In this document: in pieces, positions 16,590-25,510 of the stretch
Position numbering within the stretch: position 1 is the stretch's first letter
Layout: every line of letters starts with the position of its first letter
NCBI GenBank assembly: GCA_964428355.1
Contig: CAYRYU010000079.1
Coordinates: 1 to 32,385, forward strand
Direction of reading: 5' to 3'
Source of the DNA: CAYRYU01 sp964428355
GTDB taxonomy: Bacteria; Muiribacteriota; Ozemobacteria; Ozemobacterales; Ozemobacteraceae
Length of the DNA: 32,385 bases
Made by a program: the position numbers and the translations under genes
The notes under the pieces: model-generated
The model's database searches: none
Told to the model about the DNA's origin: nothing
The model's input: the letters and a program-made list of their open reading frames with translations, nothing else

Positions 16590-19500
16590 CTACATTTTCG
16601 GCGGAGCAGCCTCACGGACCACGGATCCGAGGCGATCGCTCATGATCAGGATCGAGAACCGCTCAACTTCGTCGAGATCGTTGGTGCTGAGAGAGGCATA
16701 ATCGAACCGTCCCCGGAGATCGGTGTATCCATCCTTGTAGAACTGTACCTGTCCGCCCTTCATTCGGGCGTAGACCTTGACATAGGTCTTGGGAAGAGGG
16801 TCCCCCGTCGACTCGTTCGAGACGCCCAGGAACCCGAAGTTTTCCATGAACCGGACCGACAGCGTGTTGGGGTAGTAGGCTTTCGAACGGGTGACTCCCG
16901 CGCCCGTTACCTCGATCATGACGTTCCGATCGCGGAACTTCTCGGGAAGCTCGATCACGAACGTGTTCTTGTCGGGCGGGAACATGACGTTGTAGGTTTC
17001 GTTCGGGTGTATGGTGGCGAACTGGCCCGAAACCTCCTGGACGAAGGGATTCCTCGAGAAGAGAAGCTCGATGTCCATAAGGTAGTAACTGACCTTGCAG
17101 GACTGCAGGTTCTGGAAACGGAACACCACCTTCTTCTCCTCGATCGAGAAGTCGAGGCTGGGCTCGGTCTGGGCCAGCTTGTTCTGGACCTGGTCCCGGT
17201 CCTCCTTGTCGGTTGGGGATGGGGCCTTCCCGCGCATCTCATCGAGTTGGGAAAGGACGTCCTGGAACAGGTTCCGCCACCGGTCGACGGGATACTCCCG
17301 ATACTGGGACGCGATTTCCCGCGCTTCATCGGGTTTCTCCCGGGAAAAGGCCAGGTAGGCTTTCAGGTAATCGTACTGGACCCGGCTCGAGAGGCCCTCG
17401 GGTTTGACCCGGTCGAAGAAACCGACCGCCTCTTCGAAGCGGTCCTGAAGAACCAGGTAGTAGACCGCGGACAGAAGGTCGGTGTCGTCCGTTGCGGGCC
17501 GGTACCGAAGATAGGTGAGGAACTGGGAATACTGGTTGAAGAATTGGTCGTTGAGGATCTTCCTCTTCTTTCCCAGCTGGCAGACCCTGGCGTTCACGAG
17601 AGGCCAGTATTCTTTGTGCTCGTAGGAACAGTATTCGACCGGATTGATGGTAAGAAGCGGGCAATCGATGTACATCCCGCAGTTCCGGGTGAAGGAGGAG
17701 AACTTCAGATACTCGCGGGCCGTGGCAAGGTCGCAATGATGGAGGCCATAAGCCCAGACGCCATCGCTGAAAACGTGCCTCTTCGAAAGCAACGAAACCA
17801 GGCGGAGAAAGAAACCCTTGTCCTTCAGCCGGAACAGAACGAGGTTGAGATCGAGCCGGTCGATGTTCTCCGCTTCAAGGAACTTGATCACATCTTCTTC
17901 GGAACCGTTCTGGGAGATGAACTCCCAGGATGCGGAATCGACCTTCGTGGGTTCGTCCACGACCTTGAACACGAAGGGATCAGCCGAACCCAGGAACTTC
18001 TCGTTCTGGGCAACCGTGACCGGGTAATGGATCCAGTCGCCGGGGGAAGGGAAATAGAAGTAATACTCCAGGGTCTGAGTCGTGAAAGGTTCGAGCTGGC
18101 GGTGCTCGCTCTTGGTGAAGAACCCGTTCAGAACGGGAAGTGCGCCCCTCGGTATCTGGAGAAGGATATCGATCTTTTTACGGGTGCTCGTCGGATTGGT
18201 CACGACAACCTGGCATCCGTAGACCCTGCTGGTCTGGAACTCGTCGGTAACGTATTTGTCGGACCGCTCGTTGTTCTCGAACCGATACCGGTCGTTCTGC
18301 GCGAAGAAGTTCTGGGTGGTGAGGATCGTCTGTGCCTTCTCCGACTCGGTCACGGGCTTGATCTCCCTGTGGAAGACCGTCAGGCCGTTCCCGGCAACGA
18401 GGTTCATCTTCCCCGATTCGAACTTCGTTTCGTGCTTCCCCGCCTTGAACGGAAGATCGAGGACGGAGAGAACGAACATCATCTCCGGAAAGTTGTGCGA
18501 GGCATCGGCGAAGTTTCTCGAAAGGAATGGCGCTTCACCGGAGTGGTCGGCGTAATCTTTCCAGAAGGAGTTCACCTTGACGAGGTCGGCATTCTGCTGC
18601 TGGATGGGAAGATGGTAGTAGTTGTTCTCCACCCACTCCTCGGTTTTCTCGAGCTGACGGAAGAGGGGCCGGGATTCCTGCCGGCGCTTCGCATCGGAGC
18701 GGAAACCGTCGAGCTTGCTCTTCATTCCTCCACCGCCGCTTCCACCCAAAGCCATCGATTTCGACCGCATGCGGGGTTTCGACTCCTCTTTGGCGCTGGC
18801 GGTCTCATCGGCCATGCTGAAATCGTCACTTTCTATCGAAGCCTCCTCCGACATGACCATTCCGCCGGTATCGGCCAGGGCATCCATGGGAACCTCGGAG
18901 GGGGCGGCCACCTTTCCGAAAGACGGCTTCATGCTCGGGGGCGGGGGGCAGGGAGGGCAGGGAGCCGGCGCCATCGGCCTGCTAACCGAAAGCTGCTTTT
19001 TGACGGCATCTCCGAACCCGAGCTGGTCCTGGGTGTCGAGGGCGCTTCCCTTGATCGCGATCTTGAACAGCTGGTTGAACCTCTCGATATCGGGCGGAAG
19101 GAGGTTGAACCTGTCGGTCACGTGCCGGCGGACCGCTTCCAGTTCGCCGGGGACCCGTTGGGAGAGAAGGATCCGCTCCACGATATTGAGCCTTCCGAAC
19201 CGCCAGGGTTCGAGGTACTTCCCCAGGTCGCTCTCGATCAGCCAGTCATCGAGGAAGGTCTTGTCCTTCTTGTTGGCGAGATAGGGTTTGACGACAGCCT
19301 TGAAGAATTCAGGGTCCTTCTTGTACAGGAAGAAATTCAGCTCGTGGCAGGAATACTTCGAGTAAAGTTCGCTTTTCCGCTCGGGCTTGAGATCGGGCCA
19401 GGTCGTGATGAACCCGAACTCGGCGAGGTTGGGGTCGGCATTGAGCGTCATCAGGAGCGAGTAGACTTTCGGGAGGCTGTCGTAGACCTCGACCTTGGCG

Positions 19501-22500
19501 GTCGTGATGTCTTCGATATCGAAAGGCTTCCCGGAATCGACGAGGGAGATGCTCTTCATCTCGGCGAACTTCTTCCCCGGGTCGAGAGCCCGGTCGAGTC
19601 TCAGGTCCCGGAACTCTTCCTTGGGAAGAGGCAGGGTCGTTTCGCGATACAGGATTTCGTCCTCGTTCACGACGACCACGTGGAGTTCCTGACGTCCGGC
19701 GAGGCCCGATATGTCGATCCGGACCTTTCCGTCGGCATCGGGCTTCAGGTTGTACTCGACGAGCGAGCCGGAGGGAAGGAAGTCCAGCGTTCCGAAATCC
19801 CCCAGGCCCCCGACCCGGCCGATCCCGAATCCCTGCCCCGGCTCGGCGACCACCGAGGTCTGGGGCATCGGGGCGGCTTCCGACCAATGCTCCCCGGCCA
19901 TGGCATTGTCCTTTCCGGTATCGGTTTTCCGGATGCTCCAGGGGTTGAGCAGCAGCCCGGGACGGCGCAGGAAGTTCCCCGGAAAGACCTTGGAATACTT
20001 TCGGTCGAGAATATACTGGTACTCGTCCCCGATATTTCTTCCGGAAAGGAACTGGCATGGGGAGCGCGCCAACCGAACCTCCGAGAGCGGGTTCCTCGAA
20101 GGGGCACCCAGCTGCTCGATCGAGGAAAAAGCCGGCACGAAGCGCGTAGCGAAGAAGTGGACCCGAGTAGCCTCGGTGGGATTGTGGACCGTCACCACCA
20201 GTTGCTTTTCTCCCGGTTTGACCCTCAGGGGGGGAATCTGGACGGGTCTGATGGTTTCCGCCTCGAGCACCCGGGCCTTGGAAAGGAGGTAGCTCTCCTC
20301 CGCCCTCCCAGCGGTCACCTTGATCTTGATGACGATCCCGGGCTTTTTCAGATACAGCTCGAAATCGCCTGCGGGGAGACCCTTGATGTTGATGTATCCG
20401 TCCTTAATGAAAGCCGAACCCGAGAAATCGGCTACGAATGATCCTCCCCGGCGTTCCAAAAGGGAGAACACCGACCGGGCCTCGACGTCATCATCTTCCA
20501 TGACCGGGACCAGAATCTCGGACTCGGTGAGACTGTCGATCACGGCGGGGTATGAACGCGTCTCGCGGATCAGATTGAAGGTCTTTTCCTGGGTTTCCGC
20601 ACCGCGAGCCTTGATCGAAACGATATCCTCGAGAGCTCCCAGCCTGATCCATCCTTCGGAATCGGTCTGGAGGGAAACCTGGATGGTCCGCCGGAAATCC
20701 CGGTGCTTGAACTCGAGGTCCACCGGCCTGTTGGGCTTGGGCTCCCCGGTCTTTCCAAGAATGGTCAGGAAGTACTTCCCTTCCGCCCGACGAAGGTGGA
20801 AATCCTCGATCCGCTCGGTCTTGTCGATCCCGTTGATCTGGATCCTGCGGGAAGAGGCAAGATCGATCTTCTTCCCCTGGCTGAGGTTCTCGACTTTTCC
20901 CTTGAGGGCCACCGATACTTCCGAAAGCTTCTCCGGAACCTTGAACTCGACGACGGTCTCCTTGTCGTTAAAAAGCTTCACGCCCCGGACTTCTTTCGAT
21001 GTGGCGACCCCGTCGCGGTCGGTGGTGGTGATGACGAGAACGGGTTCGGTAACGAGCGAGATATCGACCGGGGTCGAATTGAGAACCAGCTCCGGACGGA
21101 ACAGCAGCTTGCAGACTTGTCCCTCGACAAGGGCTTCCCTGTCCAGGGTGAAGCCGCAGTCGAGGCGGTAGTTTTCCGACTCGTGCGAGAATTCCTGGAG
21201 AGCGGCGTAACCCTCGCGAACGACAACGAACTTTCCCTGGGCGGGGGATGTCGAATAGGGGATCGTGATCTTCCCTTCACCATCGGCCTTGTACTCCCGC
21301 CCACCGAAATGGATGGAGGCGTCGGGGACTTTCAGGTTCTCCTCGTCGAAAACGGTGAACACATGTCCGGCCGATCCGGGGCGCTGGAAGCAGTTCAGGC
21401 GCCCCTTTCGGATCAGGGCGCGGCTGCTCTTACCGTTTCCGATCAGTTCGATGACGTAGACTCCCGGCTGGTCGAGCTGGGGAAACTCGAAATGCTCGTC
21501 ATGGCGGCGAATTTCAGGGAGCGAATAGGTCACGACCTTTTCCTGGTTGGCCACAAGACCGTCGAGGTCGAGCGCCGTGGTCACCTCGGTCTGCTGGTCA
21601 CGGTAGAAGTTCAGGGTGTTGATCTTGTAGATCTTGACGATCAGGTTAGGGACGTTCTTGATTCCCACGTCCAGGGTGACGGTATCGCGGGTGGCGATAT
21701 AGGTCTTGTTCGTGGGCAAAAATTCGAGGTCGACACGTTCCTTGAGTGCCTGGTGCGACCCCGGGGGGAGGATGGAAAACCAGCGCTCCTGATCACCGAG
21801 GCCGTATAGGATCTTGGTTTCGGCGAAGACCTGCTTCAGGTACTCCGACTCGATGTATCTCGAGAACTCCTTGGAATCGTCGGCATCCCGGAGGAAATGA
21901 ACCAGGAAGCTCCTCACGAGAGGCTCGTCGTTACCGATCGCGGGGCCGTAGGTCAGGGTGGAATAATCCTGGCCGAGATATGCCGGATTGTCCCGGTTTT
22001 CCCTGAGGTTCCGGAATTCGGGGTTGATGTATGAAACATCACGTGGAAGCTTCAGATACTCGAAAAAGAGATCCCGGGGGAAATTCCCTCCGGCGCGCTC
22101 CAGAACGAGGATCTTGTACAGGACGTTGGCTTTCAGCGAGTTGAAGGAGGGGGGAAGTCCGCGTGCGAAGATGAGAACTTTCCTCAAGAATTCCATCATC
22201 AGCGCCGGGTCCTGCTCGGGGTCGAGGTCCTGGCAGGGCCTCATTTTCGAGATCATGGCATTCACGAAGTTGGTTTCGTTGATCAGCTCCGGGGCGAGTT
22301 CGAGGCACTCCTCGAGCTGCTTCATGAGCATCTGGGAATGTATGGGATGCGACCCGAACCCCGAGCTGTTCTCGTGGCGCAGGTCTTCGACGACCAGCTT
22401 CGCGAGCCCCGGAACATCGGGCCTGGCAAGCCGCCTCAGGAAATCACGGCGCCGGTCGGGGTCGAGGCTGGCGGGGGAAAGCTCGTTCAGGGCCGAGTCC

Positions 22501-22970
22501 TCGAGGCCGCTCAGATCGTTGTACTCGCTGAAAGCCTTCGCCTTCAAACGTTCGCGGTTTACGAGGGTGGGATCCAGCGAGTTCGGGTAATCCGTCTTCG
22601 GTTTCATGAGCTTCTTTTGATGCGAGAAGCGCAGGTTCAACCGTTCGATGATCCGTCTCAGGGAACCCTGGGGATCCCTGTCGTAGTCGAGAAGGGCCTG
22701 CCGATCCTGGATTTCCTGGACACGGGAAGTGTAGTTGTAGCGGTTGACCCATTGGTCGAGATACTCCCGTACCTTCTGGTATTCACCCCGCTGCTGATGG
22801 TAGAGACAGTGATAGTAGTAGTAGTCCTCGGTTCCCGGGATCAACTGCTTGAGGGGAACGGTTCGATCCTCGGCAAGGCCGAACTGCTCGTCGAATCCGA
22901 TTTCCCCGCCCCAGGCACAAAGGCCGCAAGCAAGAAAAATCCCGAAGAACACCATCATCTTTAACCGCAT
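16590..22970 (-). CDS. Giant secreted alpha-2-macroglobulin-like protein
   Basis: The 2126-aa protein begins with a signal peptide (about residues 1-21, hydrophobic FFGIFLACGLCAW). An alpha-helical N-terminal region (to about 400) leads to macroglobulin/MG2-like beta domains, with FPQLDQPGVYVIELIGNGK near 500 and carboxypeptidase-regulatory-like modules beyond. A Pro/Cys- and acid-rich low-complexity stretch spans about 1340-1420 (CPPCPPPP, later GGSGGGG). A helical block before it, with SCHELNFFLYKKDPEFF, and several more beta domains complete the protein; the C-terminus has a Gly/Tyr-rich beta repeat (YKDGYTDLRGRFDYA). No GCGEQ-type thioester was seen, so the bait-trapping mechanism of true alpha-2-macroglobulins is doubtful. 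It is probably periplasmic or surface-located. GGAGGG lies 3 bases before the ATG. A lipobox is not evident. The family placement is by overall resemblance. Confidence 0.65.
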   Translation of the reverse strand: MRLKMMVFFGIFLACGLCAWGGEIGFDEQFGLAEDRTVPLKQLIPGTEDYYYYHCLYHQQRGEYQKVREYLDQWVNRYNYTSRVQEIQDRQALLDYDRDPQGSLRRIIERLNLRFSHQKKLMKPKTDYPNSLDPTLVNRERLKAKAFSEYNDLSGLEDSALNELSPASLDPDRRRDFLRRLARPDVPGLAKLVVEDLRHENSSGFGSHPIHSQMLMKQLEECLELAPELINETNFVNAMISKMRPCQDLDPEQDPALMMEFLRKVLIFARGLPPSFNSLKANVLYKILVLERAGGNFPRDLFFEYLKLPRDVSYINPEFRNLRENRDNPAYLGQDYSTLTYGPAIGNDEPLVRSFLVHFLRDADDSKEFSRYIESEYLKQVFAETKILYGLGDQERWFSILPPGSHQALKERVDLEFLPTNKTYIATRDTVTLDVGIKNVPNLIVKIYKINTLNFYRDQQTEVTTALDLDGLVANQEKVVTYSLPEIRRHDEHFEFPQLDQPGVYVIELIGNGKSSRALIRKGRLNCFQRPGSAGHVFTVFDEENLKVPDASIHFGGREYKADGEGKITIPYSTSPAQGKFVVVREGYAALQEFSHESENYRLDCGFTLDREALVEGQVCKLLFRPELVLNSTPVDISLVTEPVLVITTTDRDGVATSKEVRGVKLFNDKETVVEFKVPEKLSEVSVALKGKVENLSQGKKIDLASSRRIQINGIDKTERIEDFHLRRAEGKYFLTILGKTGEPKPNRPVDLEFKHRDFRRTIQVSLQTDSEGWIRLGALEDIVSIKARGAETQEKTFNLIRETRSYPAVIDSLTESEILVPVMEDDDVEARSVFSLLERRGGSFVADFSGSAFIKDGYINIKGLPAGDFELYLKKPGIVIKIKVTAGRAEESYLLSKARVLEAETIRPVQIPPLRVKPGEKQLVVTVHNPTEATRVHFFATRFVPAFSSIEQLGAPSRNPLSEVRLARSPCQFLSGRNIGDEYQYILDRKYSKVFPGNFLRRPGLLLNPWSIRKTDTGKDNAMAGEHWSEAAPMPQTSVVAEPGQGFGIGRVGGLGDFGTLDFLPSGSLVEYNLKPDADGKVRIDISGLAGRQELHVVVVNEDEILYRETTLPLPKEEFRDLRLDRALDPGKKFAEMKSISLVDSGKPFDIEDITTAKVEVYDSLPKVYSLLMTLNADPNLAEFGFITTWPDLKPERKSELYSKYSCHELNFFLYKKDPEFFKAVVKPYLANKKDKTFLDDWLIESDLGKYLEPWRFGRLNIVERILLSQRVPGELEAVRRHVTDRFNLLPPDIERFNQLFKIAIKGSALDTQDQLGFGDAVKKQLSVSRPMAPAPCPPCPPPPSMKPSFGKVAAPSEVPMDALADTGGMVMSEEASIESDDFSMADETASAKEESKPRMRSKSMALGGSGGGGMKSKLDGFRSDAKRRQESRPLFRQLEKTEEWVENNYYHLPIQQQNADLVKVNSFWKDYADHSGEAPFLSRNFADASHNFPEMMFVLSVLDLPFKAGKHETKFESGKMNLVAGNGLTVFHREIKPVTESEKAQTILTTQNFFAQNDRYRFENNERSDKYVTDEFQTSRVYGCQVVVTNPTSTRKKIDILLQIPRGALPVLNGFFTKSEHRQLEPFTTQTLEYYFYFPSPGDWIHYPVTVAQNEKFLGSADPFVFKVVDEPTKVDSASWEFISQNGSEEDVIKFLEAENIDRLDLNLVLFRLKDKGFFLRLVSLLSKRHVFSDGVWAYGLHHCDLATAREYLKFSSFTRNCGMYIDCPLLTINPVEYCSYEHKEYWPLVNARVCQLGKKRKILNDQFFNQYSQFLTYLRYRPATDDTDLLSAVYYLVLQDRFEEAVGFFDRVKPEGLSSRVQYDYLKAYLAFSREKPDEAREIASQYREYPVDRWRNLFQDVLSQLDEMRGKAPSPTDKEDRDQVQNKLAQTEPSLDFSIEEKKVVFRFQNLQSCKVSYYLMDIELLFSRNPFVQEVSGQFATIHPNETYNVMFPPDKNTFVIELPEKFRDRNVMIEVTGAGVTRSKAYYPNTLSVRFMENFGFLGVSNESTGDPLPKTYVKVYARMKGGQVQFYKDGYTDLRGRFDYASLSTNDLDEVERFSILIMSDRLGSVVREAAPPKM

Positions 22971-23199
22971 AGACCCTCCTTCGATTTCCCGAGTCCGGAC
23001 ATTTCCCGGCAGGCATACCCCATGGAAAGCCTTGATCCCGGGATGGTGATCCAGGGCAGGGATTCGCCATTTCGCCAGGCGGTTGTCCGAGGATCGTCCG
23101 GGGTGGCTAGAATCATGTTAGATTCATCCCGGACTTTACGCAACTGTCCGAAACGAAAAATCCCCGGACCGGATTTCCCGACTTGAAACGTGTCATGAT

Positions 23200-23229
23200 T
23201 TGACATGGGTGCCCGCGCGGTCTTAGGAT
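23200..23229 (+). promoter_or_regulatory. Candidate promoter for the nitroreductase/glycan operon
   Basis: A perfect -35 box TTGACA (23200-23205) is followed after 18 bases by TAGGAT (23224-23229), a 4 of 6 match to the -10 box. The predicted start of transcription, near 23236, lies upstream of the ATG at 23258. The -35 box forms one arm of the TGTCA-N5-TGACA palindrome, a plausible repressor or activator site. Confidence 0.4.
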
Positions 23230-23246
23230 GGATGATCAAAACCAGC

Positions 23247-23252
23247 AGGAGG
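23247..23252 (+). promoter_or_regulatory. Ribosome binding site deciding the nitroreductase start
   Basis: AGGAGG sits 5 bases before the ATG at 23258. The in-frame ATG at 23228 overlaps the predicted -10 box and lacks such a site, so the shorter 184-aa product is preferred. Confidence 0.65.
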
Positions 23253-23257
23253 CAGAC

Positions 23258-23812
23258 ATGGCTGACTCGACTCATGACGGGCCCGTTCCTTCCCCCTACC
23301 AGCTTCTTCTTGGCCGAAGGTCGATCCGGGATTTCACGGGTGAACCCGTCCCCGACACGACGGTCGAAAAGATCCTCCGGGCCGCGATGTGCGCACCTTC
23401 CGCCGGAAACGCTCAGGATTGGCAGTTCGTCGTCGTCAGGGACAGGACGATCATGGAAGGAGTCACCCGTTTCCACCCCTACGCGAAGATGTTGTCTTCC
23501 GCCCCGGTTTCGATTCTCGTCTGCGGAGACACGAACCGCGAGAAATATCCCGGCTTCTGGGTCCAAGACTGCTCCGCCGCAACGCAGAACATCCTTCTCG
23601 CGGCCCACTTCCTCGGCCTGGGAGCGGTCTGGCTCGGCTTCTACCCCATTCCCGAACGGGTCCAGGGGGCGATCGACCTTTTCCGTCTTCCCAAGGGAGT
23701 GATTCCCATGACCTTCGTCCCGATCGGCCATCCCGGGGAGAAGAAATCGCTCGAGAACCGGTTCCAGGCAGACCGGGTCCACAAGAACGTCTGGGGTGGA
23801 ACGGACTGGTAG
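23258..23812 (+). CDS. Nitroreductase-family FMN oxidoreductase
   Basis: The 184-aa protein carries the FMN-binding opening LLGRRSIRDFTGEPV near residue 20, the APSAGNAQDWQFVVV stretch that contacts the flavin, and the GLGAVWLGFYPI segment ending in GHPGEKK. Family members reduce nitro groups, quinones or flavins with NAD(P)H, normally as homodimers in the cytoplasm. The physiological substrate is unknown. It ends 18 bases before a glycosyltransferase gene and is probably the first gene of that operon, although a functional link to glycan synthesis is not obvious. An anaerobic redox-housekeeping role is inferred. Confidence 0.88.
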   Translation: MADSTHDGPVPSPYQLLLGRRSIRDFTGEPVPDTTVEKILRAAMCAPSAGNAQDWQFVVVRDRTIMEGVTRFHPYAKMLSSAPVSILVCGDTNREKYPGFWVQDCSAATQNILLAAHFLGLGAVWLGFYPIPERVQGAIDLFRLPKGVIPMTFVPIGHPGEKKSLENRFQADRVHKNVWGGTDW

Positions 23813-23830
23813 ACGGAATCCCGCATCAAA

Positions 23831-24637
23831 ATGGACCTCACGGTAGTCATCCCGACCCTCAACAGCATGCCCGCGGTCCGGGCCACCCTCGAATCCCTCC
23901 GGAGGCTGAAGGATCGCGGAGCGGAAATCATCGTGGTCGACAGCCATTCCACCGACGGCACCATCGAGGTTTGCCGCCCCTTCGCTGACCGGCTCCTGTT
24001 CTTCCCGAAAGGGAACATGTATGCCGCGATCAACGAAGGGATGAAAACAAGCCGGAGGGAATGGTTGACCTACATCAACTCCGACGATCTCCTTTTTCCA
24101 TCCCCAATGGAGAAACTCGTTTCCTCCGACCCGCGTGACGCCGACCTGTTCTACGGGAACGTCGACTTCATCGACAGCGAGGGCCGGTTTCTGCACGGTT
24201 TCCGCATGCCCAGCCCCGCGGACGTCCTTCCCCTCGCATCGCTCGGGATAAACGCCATTCCCCCCCAGGGAACCTTCTTCAGGCGCAAGGTCTTCGAACG
24301 CCTGGGAGGCTTCGACACGCATTTCCGCCTGGCGGGCGACTTCGATTTTTTCGTCCGCGGGAAACTGGCCGGGTTTTCCTTCAGGCGAATCCCGTTTCCC
24401 ACGGTGGGGGCATTCCGCCTTCACCCGACCCAGTACAGCCAGAAGCTCCGGGACGACCACGAACGGGAAAAGCACGAGATCGCCAGCCGGAACGGCCTTT
24501 CCATCGGAAGGTTCGCCAGGTTCCGGGCCTGGCTCACCTTCAGATGGAGGAACCTGGGCGGTTATGCGCTCCGCTGGTTCCGTTCCGGCCAGCTTGGCGG
24601 AAGAAACCGCTGGCGCGCCTGCATGGACATGGAGTAA
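23831..24637 (+). CDS. Family 2 glycosyltransferase (GT-A)
   Basis: The 268-aa enzyme starts with the GT2 fold (TVVIPTLNSMPAVRATLESL, then EIIVVDSHSTDGT) that binds a nucleotide sugar. The metal-binding motif appears as INSDDLLFP near residue 85, and an acceptor-side GDFDFFVRG segment follows near 175 in place of the usual ED. No membrane segment is present. The probable role is adding one sugar to a lipid-linked or surface-glycan intermediate in the cytoplasm; donor and acceptor are unknown. The gene lies between the nitroreductase and a methyltransferase within the same operon. Confidence 0.88.
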   Translation: MDLTVVIPTLNSMPAVRATLESLRRLKDRGAEIIVVDSHSTDGTIEVCRPFADRLLFFPKGNMYAAINEGMKTSRREWLTYINSDDLLFPSPMEKLVSSDPRDADLFYGNVDFIDSEGRFLHGFRMPSPADVLPLASLGINAIPPQGTFFRRKVFERLGGFDTHFRLAGDFDFFVRGKLAGFSFRRIPFPTVGAFRLHPTQYSQKLRDDHEREKHEIASRNGLSIGRFARFRAWLTFRWRNLGGYALRWFRSGQLGGRNRWRACMDME

Positions 24638-24641
24638 GGGA

Positions 24642-25505
24642 TTGGGCGGGCAAGGTGCGGCTTCATCGTTCGAACGTTCTTCCGTTCTGGCCGGGGGGAA
24701 AAGTCCGTTGTCATGGGAGGAAGCCGTCGAATGGCTCAAGGGAAGGCCCGAACACACGGACCTCGTGAAAGCCTGTTTCTACGATGATCCCCTGCAGGAA
24801 GCCGCCGAAAGGTTTTTTAAGGGGACGGAATGGCGTGCCACAACGGAATGGCTTCCCCCGGGAAAGGGGCGGGCTCTGGATCTTGGCGCGGGACGTGGGA
24901 TCGCCTCGTATGCGCTCGCGCGGTCCGGCTGGGAAACTACCGCTCTCGAGCCCGACCCGAGCCCCAAGGTCGGTGCGAAAGCCATCAGGCGTCTCGCCGG
25001 GGATTCCCGCCTGGAAATTCGCGTCGAGACCGGTTGGGGGGAAGGTCTCCCATTTCAGGACCGTGAATTCGATCTCGTCTATTGCCGCCAGGTCCTCCAT
25101 CATGCGCGCTCGCTGCCGCTTCTCTGCCGGGAGGTTGCCCGGGTCCTGAAGCCGGGGGGAAGGCTCGTTGCCACAAGGGAACACGTGTTGTCCAGGCACG
25201 AGGATCTCACCGCCTTCCAGGCGTCGCATCCCCTTCACCGCCTTTACGGCGGCGAAAATGCCTTCCTTCTGGGAGAATACTGCACCGCACTGCATGGGGC
25301 GGGTTTCCGGATCCGCAAGATCCTGAACCCTCTTGAATCGGACGTGAATCTTTTCCCCTCGACCGTGAGCGAGTACAAGAGGAATCTGCTCCGGAAAATC
25401 GGCTTTCCCTGGGCAGACCTGGTTCCCGATGCCGCGATCTTCCTGTATGGAATGTTCCAGCGTATCCCGGGACGTCTTTATTCATTCGTTTGCGACAGAT
25501 GGTGA
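24642..25505 (+). CDS. Class I SAM-dependent methyltransferase
   Basis: The 287-aa protein has the SAM-binding motif LDLGAGRGIASYALA, the acidic loop ALEPDPS, the motif-4-like FDLVYCRQVLHHA and post-motif VARVLKPGGRLVATRE. The start is uncertain. A TTG at 24642 follows the preceding stop by 4 bases and has GGAG at a fitting distance inside the preceding gene. A TTG at 24708 (SWEEAVEWLKG) and a longer frame from 24564 that overlaps the glycosyltransferase are alternatives. The substrate is unknown, but the setting suggests a sugar or a glycan-chain end. The stop overlaps the candidate upstream start of the next gene. Confidence 0.8.
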   Translation: MGGQGAASSFERSSVLAGGKSPLSWEEAVEWLKGRPEHTDLVKACFYDDPLQEAAERFFKGTEWRATTEWLPPGKGRALDLGAGRGIASYALARSGWETTALEPDPSPKVGAKAIRRLAGDSRLEIRVETGWGEGLPFQDREFDLVYCRQVLHHARSLPLLCREVARVLKPGGRLVATREHVLSRHEDLTAFQASHPLHRLYGGENAFLLGEYCTALHGAGFRIRKILNPLESDVNLFPSTVSEYKRNLLRKIGFPWADLVPDAAIFLYGMFQRIPGRLYSFVCDRW

Positions 25506-25510
25506 ACTTG

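Larger units (their letters stand above)
22971..23257. other. Divergent promoter region
   Basis: This gene-free stretch separates the minus-strand giant-protein operon from the plus-strand glycan operon. It holds an inverted repeat GAATC (23110-23114) / GATTC (23121-23125) with a 6-base spacer, and TGTCA (23191-23195) / TGACA (23201-23205) with a 5-base spacer. On the minus strand TTGCGT and TAACAT are 17 bases apart, a weak promoter candidate upstream of the giant gene that overlaps the first inverted repeat. GTCCG occurs several times. No convincing small gene is visible. Confidence 0.4.

Noticed and set aside
17007..20441. 1144-aa plus-strand frame opposite the giant-protein gene
   Set aside because: It is a shadow of GC-rich coding on the other strand: it lacks recognisable domains and its translation is repetitive low-complexity text.
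16590..22970. Classical thioester-dependent alpha-2-macroglobulin
   Set aside because: No GCGEQ-type thioester motif was seen in the translation.
23228..23257. Upstream ATG of the nitroreductase
   Set aside because: It overlaps the likely -10 box and has no ribosome site, whereas AGGAGG precedes the ATG at 23258.
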